Shown: positions 60,630-64,000 of the stretch, piece by piece
How positions within the stretch are numbered: the stretch's first letter is position 1
How the letters are laid out: each line of letters starts with the position of its first letter
Assembly (NCBI GenBank): GCA_937927915.1
Contig: CALGKB010000001.1
Span: 124,001 to 188,000, forward strand
DNA from: an uncultured Pseudanabaenaceae cyanobacterium
GTDB taxonomy: Bacteria; Cyanobacteriota; Cyanobacteriia; Pseudanabaenales; Pseudanabaenaceae
Direction of reading: 5' to 3'
DNA length: 64,000 nt
Notes under the pieces: generated by a model
What the model was told of the DNA's origin: nothing
What the model saw: only the letters and a program-made list of their open reading frames with translations
Databases searched by the model: none
Made by a program: the position numbers and the translations under genes

Positions 60630-62093
60630 CTAACCTAGCAGGGGAAAAGGCTGTTTATGCCAGGGCGTGGACTGCTCGTAGGCGTATGCCACCTGTAAAA
60701 GTAAATCTTCCCGCAGGACATTGGCAATAATTTGTAAACCGATTGGTAATCCCTCCTGACTAAAGCCACAGGGCAGACTGAGGGCAGGTAGTCCCGCCAA
60801 GTTGACAGGAATAGTCATCAAGTCCGAGAGGTACATACTGAGGGGGTCATTGGTTTTACTGCCGGCGGGGAAAGCAGGGGAAGGCGTGGTGGGACAGATG
60901 AGGACATCCACTTGCTGAAATGCCCGTTCAAAGTCCTGCTTGATGAGAGTGCGTACCTTTTGAGCTTTGAGATAGTAGGCATCGTAGTAGCCCGCCGACA
61001 GCACATAGGTACCAATCATGATCCGCCGTTTGACCTCTGCCCCAAACCCCTCTTCCCTGGTTTTGCCGTACATCTCCAGGAGATTTTTCGCTTCTGCGCG
61101 CAAACCGTACTTCACCCCATCGTAGCGGGCAAGGTTAGCAGAGGCTTCCGAGGGAGCAATGATGTAGTAGGTGGCAATGCCATACTGGAAGCGGGGACAG
61201 GAAATTTCCTCTACCGTAGCGCCCATACTCTCGAGGTGTTTAATTACCCCCTGCATTGCTGCTGCTACTTCTGGGTCAAGACCTGCCCCCATTGTTTCCT
61301 GGATCACACCGATCTTTTTCCCCTGCAGAGATTGCGTGAGATCAGGGGTCAACAGGCTGGCATAATCAGGAATTTCTACCTGCAAACTGGTGGAATCCTT
61401 GGGGTCATAACCCGCGATTCCCTGCAACAGGAGGGCGCAATCTTCCACCGTGCGGGCAAAGGGTCCAATTTGGTCGAGGGAAGAAGCAAAGGCAATCAAC
61501 CCAAAGCGGGAGACCAAACCATAGGTAGGCTTAAGACCCACGACGCCACAAAAAGCAGCCGGCTGCCGAATTGACCCCCCCGTGTCGGAGCCAAGGGCGA
61601 TGGGAACTTGGTTGCCCCCCACTGCTGCCGCTGACCCCCCCGATGACCCCCCTGGCACACATGCCAACTTCCAGGGATTAGCGGTCCTGTGGAAAGCAGA
61701 ATTTTCCGTCGAACTGCCCATAGCAAATTCATCCAGGTTCGTCTTGCCCACCATCACTGTCCCTGCCTGCTGCAATCTCGCCGTCACCGTCGACTCATAG
61801 GGGGGGACAAAATTGGCCAGAATGCGGGAAGCACAGGTTGTCGTAATACCCTGGGTACAGAGGTTATCTTTGATGGCGATGGGGACACCCGCCAAGGGGG
61901 ACATGGGCTTACCCTCCCTGAGCTGGCGGTCTACAGCTTCGGCTTGTGCCAGGGCTACCTCTGGCGTCACACAGATAAAACTCTTTAGGTGCGGCTCCGA
62001 GCGGTGGATGTAGTCCAGATACTCTTGGGCGATTTCTACTGCCGATCGCTCTTTTTTGTGCAGCCAGGATTGAATTTGCCGAATGGTGTACAT
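60630..62093 (-). CDS. gatA: Glutamyl-tRNA(Gln) amidotransferase subunit A
   Basis: 487 residues from ATG 62093 ([13 protein letters not shown]); an in-frame start 33 bases upstream is less likely. The amidase triad Lys-cis-Ser-Ser is in AIKDNLC and [11 protein letters not shown] with [16 protein letters not shown]. GatCAB turns Glu-tRNA(Gln) into Gln-tRNA(Gln). gatB and gatC are not here. It is divergent from the asparagine synthetase-like gene by about 45-78 bases. Confidence 0.95.
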   Translation of the reverse strand: MYTIRQIQSWLHKKERSAVEIAQEYLDYIHRSEPHLKSFICVTPEVALAQAEAVDRQLREGKPMSPLAGVPIAIKDNLCTQGITTTCASRILANFVPPYESTVTARLQQAGTVMVGKTNLDEFAMGSSTENSAFHRTANPWKLACVPGGSSGGSAAAVGGNQVPIALGSDTGGSIRQPAAFCGVVGLKPTYGLVSRFGLIAFASSLDQIGPFARTVEDCALLLQGIAGYDPKDSTSLQVEIPDYASLLTPDLTQSLQGKKIGVIQETMGAGLDPEVAAAMQGVIKHLESMGATVEEISCPRFQYGIATYYIIAPSEASANLARYDGVKYGLRAEAKNLLEMYGKTREEGFGAEVKRRIMIGTYVLSAGYYDAYYLKAQKVRTLIKQDFERAFQQVDVLICPTTPSPAFPAGSKTNDPLSMYLSDLMTIPVNLAGLPALSLPCGFSQEGLPIGLQIIANVLREDLLLQVAYAYEQSTPWHKQPFPLLG

Positions 62094-62138
62094 AGCCTTT
62101 TTGTCGCCGAGTTTTAATCTTAGCACGGTTCCCTATAA

Positions 62139-63788
62139 TTGATACCGGCGCTGACTGGGAGTAAGGAATTTATGGTGGCTGCCGCTCTGGGCAAAAGTTG
62201 GTTAGTGGGTTGGGGTGAGGTGAAACCAGAAAGTTCTGTGTGGCACGAGGGGGGGAAATTGGCAATTTGGGGGTCAGGGGGGGAGATTGCTTGGACACCC
62301 AGTCGACGTTTTGTTGTGGTGGGGGAGACCACAGGGGAAGTGGCAATAAGCACCATTGCCAAACAGTGGGAAGAGGGGGGGATAGACAGTTTAATTGCTA
62401 TTAGGTCATTTTTTGCCCTCGTGATTTGGGACTGCCAAGAAGAGTTACTTTATTTGTGTCGGGATGGTGTGGGCGGCAAAACTTTGTATTACACCATCAG
62501 CGGCAAGAATGTGTGGATTGCCCCCCGTCTAAAAACTCTATTGCCTTATCACAAACGCCGGATTAACTTGGTAGCGTTGCGGGATTATTTATGCTGTGCC
62601 TTTGTGCCTGGAACACAAACAATGTGGCAGGATGTCCAAGAATTAGCTCCAGGTACAGTTTTGTGTTTTCCCTCCCAGACCCTACATATATTTTGGCAAC
62701 CGCAGTCCCAAATTAGGAATAAAGAAGGTGAAGACTTAAATTTTTGGGCAACAGAATTACGGCAATTACTAAACCAAATAGTGCAGGAAAAACTGCCCAG
62801 GCAAGGTGCAGTAGGAGTATTTTTATCGGGGGGGATAGATTCCAGTGCTGTCACCGCCCTTGCTGCCCAATTACACCCAGAAAAGGTTATCTGCTACTCC
62901 ATTCATTTCGGCAAAGATTTACCCCATGAACTACATTTTTCCAGCTTAGTTGCCCGCCATTACCATCTACCCCACGTTCTGCTGGAAATTAGTTTTCAGG
63001 ATATGTGGCAGCAGCTACCTGCAACCATGGCATTACTAGACAACCCCATCGGTGACCCCCTCACAGTCCCCAATTTATTATTGGCAAAATTGGCAAAACA
63101 ATCTGTCGATGTCATTTTGAACGGTGAAGGGGGAGACCCCTGTTTTGGCGGTCCCAAAAATCAACCCATGCTCCTCAGTCAAATTTACGGCAGTAGTTTA
63201 ATTGATTGCTATGCCCGATCGTTTCACAAATGCTTTGATGACCTACCCCAGCTCCTGCGCCCAGAGATTTGGGAATTAGTAAAAGAGGCACCCTTCTTTT
63301 TTGCCCCCGACCTCAACACTGACCTAGAACTGTTGCAGCGCCTATTTTTAATCAACATCAAATATAAGGGGGCTAATCATATCCTCACCAAAGTTAACAA
63401 TTTACTGACTGCCGTTGGTCTGCAGGGACGATCGCCCCTCTTTGATCCCAGAATAGTTGAGTTTAGTCTGCGGCTACCCCTAGGGTACAAAGTTACGGGG
63501 GCAGCAGAAAAAATTGTCCTCAAACAAGCGATGGCAAATCTATTGCCTCAAGCAATTATTGACCGTCCCAAAAGTGGCATGATGGTGCCGGTACAATTGG
63601 GATTTCAAAAATACTGGCAAAGACAGGCATGCGACCTCTTACTAGGAAAAGATGCCCCCCTGACAGAGTATTTGCAACCAGATATAATCCGATCGTGGTT
63701 AGCCTACAAAGGTGATCCCTGGCGACGCTATGGCGTAAAGTTATGGCTCCTCGTTAGTTTAGCAATCTGGCTGCAACAAAATCGCTAA
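62139..63788 (+). CDS. Asparagine-synthetase-like protein lacking the N-terminal Cys
   Basis: 549 residues (start ATG 62139; ATG 62172 is an alternative). The synthetase half has the PP-loop GVFLSGGIDSSAVTALAAQ, LNGEGGDPCFGGP and GRSPLFDPRIVEFSLRLPLG, all intact. The N-terminal half follows a glutaminase-like fold (FFALVIWD, LCRDGVGGKTLYY, GTQTMWQDVQELAPG) but neither start gives Met-Cys, so the nucleophile is missing. It may use ammonia or have another amide-forming role, as in beta-lactam synthetase. Function inferred only. Confidence 0.8.
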   Translation: MIPALTGSKEFMVAAALGKSWLVGWGEVKPESSVWHEGGKLAIWGSGGEIAWTPSRRFVVVGETTGEVAISTIAKQWEEGGIDSLIAIRSFFALVIWDCQEELLYLCRDGVGGKTLYYTISGKNVWIAPRLKTLLPYHKRRINLVALRDYLCCAFVPGTQTMWQDVQELAPGTVLCFPSQTLHIFWQPQSQIRNKEGEDLNFWATELRQLLNQIVQEKLPRQGAVGVFLSGGIDSSAVTALAAQLHPEKVICYSIHFGKDLPHELHFSSLVARHYHLPHVLLEISFQDMWQQLPATMALLDNPIGDPLTVPNLLLAKLAKQSVDVILNGEGGDPCFGGPKNQPMLLSQIYGSSLIDCYARSFHKCFDDLPQLLRPEIWELVKEAPFFFAPDLNTDLELLQRLFLINIKYKGANHILTKVNNLLTAVGLQGRSPLFDPRIVEFSLRLPLGYKVTGAAEKIVLKQAMANLLPQAIIDRPKSGMMVPVQLGFQKYWQRQACDLLLGKDAPLTEYLQPDIIRSWLAYKGDPWRRYGVKLWLLVSLAIWLQQNR

Positions 63789-63816
63789 ACCCCTACCCAA
63801 AGCTCCCAACCCATGC

Positions 63817-63822
63817 TAATAT
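63817..63822 (+). promoter_or_regulatory. Candidate -10 box of rplU
   Basis: TAATAT lies about 70 bases before the rplU start, leaving a leader of about 60 bases with GCGTTCTTTGCGC, which may fold. There is no clear -35. Confidence 0.35.
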
Positions 63823-63890
63823 AGCGTTCTTTGCGCTTGAAAGGGGCTAACCCTGTGCCCTGCCAGCGTTAATTTCGTTAGGAGCAACTT

Positions 63891-64000
63891 ATGGGTTACG
63901 CAATCATTGAAACAGGTGGCAAACAGTATCAGGTGGAGCCAGGACGCTTTATCGATGTGGAACTATTACATCGGGAAGTGGGAGACAAATTCTCCATCAC
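63891..64000 (+). CDS. rplU: 50S ribosomal protein L21, 3' partial
   Basis: The first 36 codons (MGYAIIETGGKQYQVE, then GRFIDVELL) match L21; the gene runs off the window. AGGAG lies 9 bases before ATG 63891. L21 binds 23S rRNA; rpmA (L27) normally follows and would be outside the window. Confidence 0.95.
   Translation, partial: MGYAIIETGGKQYQVEPGRFIDVELLHREVGDKFSI

Noticed and set aside
63823-63890. Ribosomal protein L21 leader regulatory RNA
   Set aside because: The leader is short and shows no clear match to known L21 leader structures, which are described from other phyla.

Overview
The window is cyanobacterial chromosome; the species cannot be fixed from sequence alone. The evidence is a phytoene desaturase/phytoene synthase pair (27.3-29.6 kb), light-dependent protochlorophyllide reductase (35.1 kb), an acyl-lipid delta-9 desaturase (34.2 kb), the small RNA Yfr1 just upstream of trxA (26.3 kb), cyanobacterial families such as DUF760 and DUF3685, and very frequent CGATCG palindromes (HIP1-type). 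Genes are densely packed, with many 1-40 bp overlaps.

0-6.4 kb is a type I-D CRISPR-Cas locus: cas10d (5' end outside the window), csc2, csc1, cas6, then cas2 and an array of seven 37-bp repeats. The adaptation module has collapsed. Only 27 codons of cas4 remain, cas1 is absent, and cas2 now starts at a TTG inside the cas4 stub. The interference genes look intact, and the array has its own promoter and carries one spacer twice. The natural reading is an effector that still works but can no longer acquire spacers by itself.

6.4-26.2 kb is mixed housekeeping and surface biology: a secreted EndoU-like nuclease, purH, a DUF1800/DUF1501 pair, moeB with rhodanese, msrA, a broken GxxExxY gene, a polysaccharide-export ATPase with a sulfotransferase and a methyltransferase, ribD, then a minus-strand run (Hsp70-like, CHASE4-like histidine kinase, DUF2325, FkbM methyltransferase, AmpG-like transporter).

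26.2-46 kb holds Yfr1-trxA-pyrR, carotenoid genes, rpiA, ftsX, desC, por, rfbD, a CCA-type nucleotidyltransferase, hisB, radC, a creatininase-family gene, tRNA-Gly(CCC), a LivF-type ATPase, a rhomboid protease and a GTPase. An AT-rich stretch without genes lies at 32.4-33.2 kb.

46.0-46.96 kb contains a second, unrelated CRISPR-like array with no cas genes beside it: three perfect 35-bp repeats, two decayed repeats further along, and a 75-codon gene between the intact and decayed parts. 47-54.7 kb has queG, aroA, a gyrA/parC gene, a CPA2 antiporter and a DUF3685 protein with an altered receiver domain. 54.7-56.5 kb is a scar region: a cas2-like fragment with an in-frame stop and three copies of a 12-bp sequence in inverted arrangements around a histidine-rich secreted protein gene. 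The window ends with ecfT, a nuclease-like protein, a PD-(D/E)XK protein, an aminotransferase, sppA, gatA, an asparagine-synthetase-like gene without the usual N-terminal cysteine, and the start of rplU.
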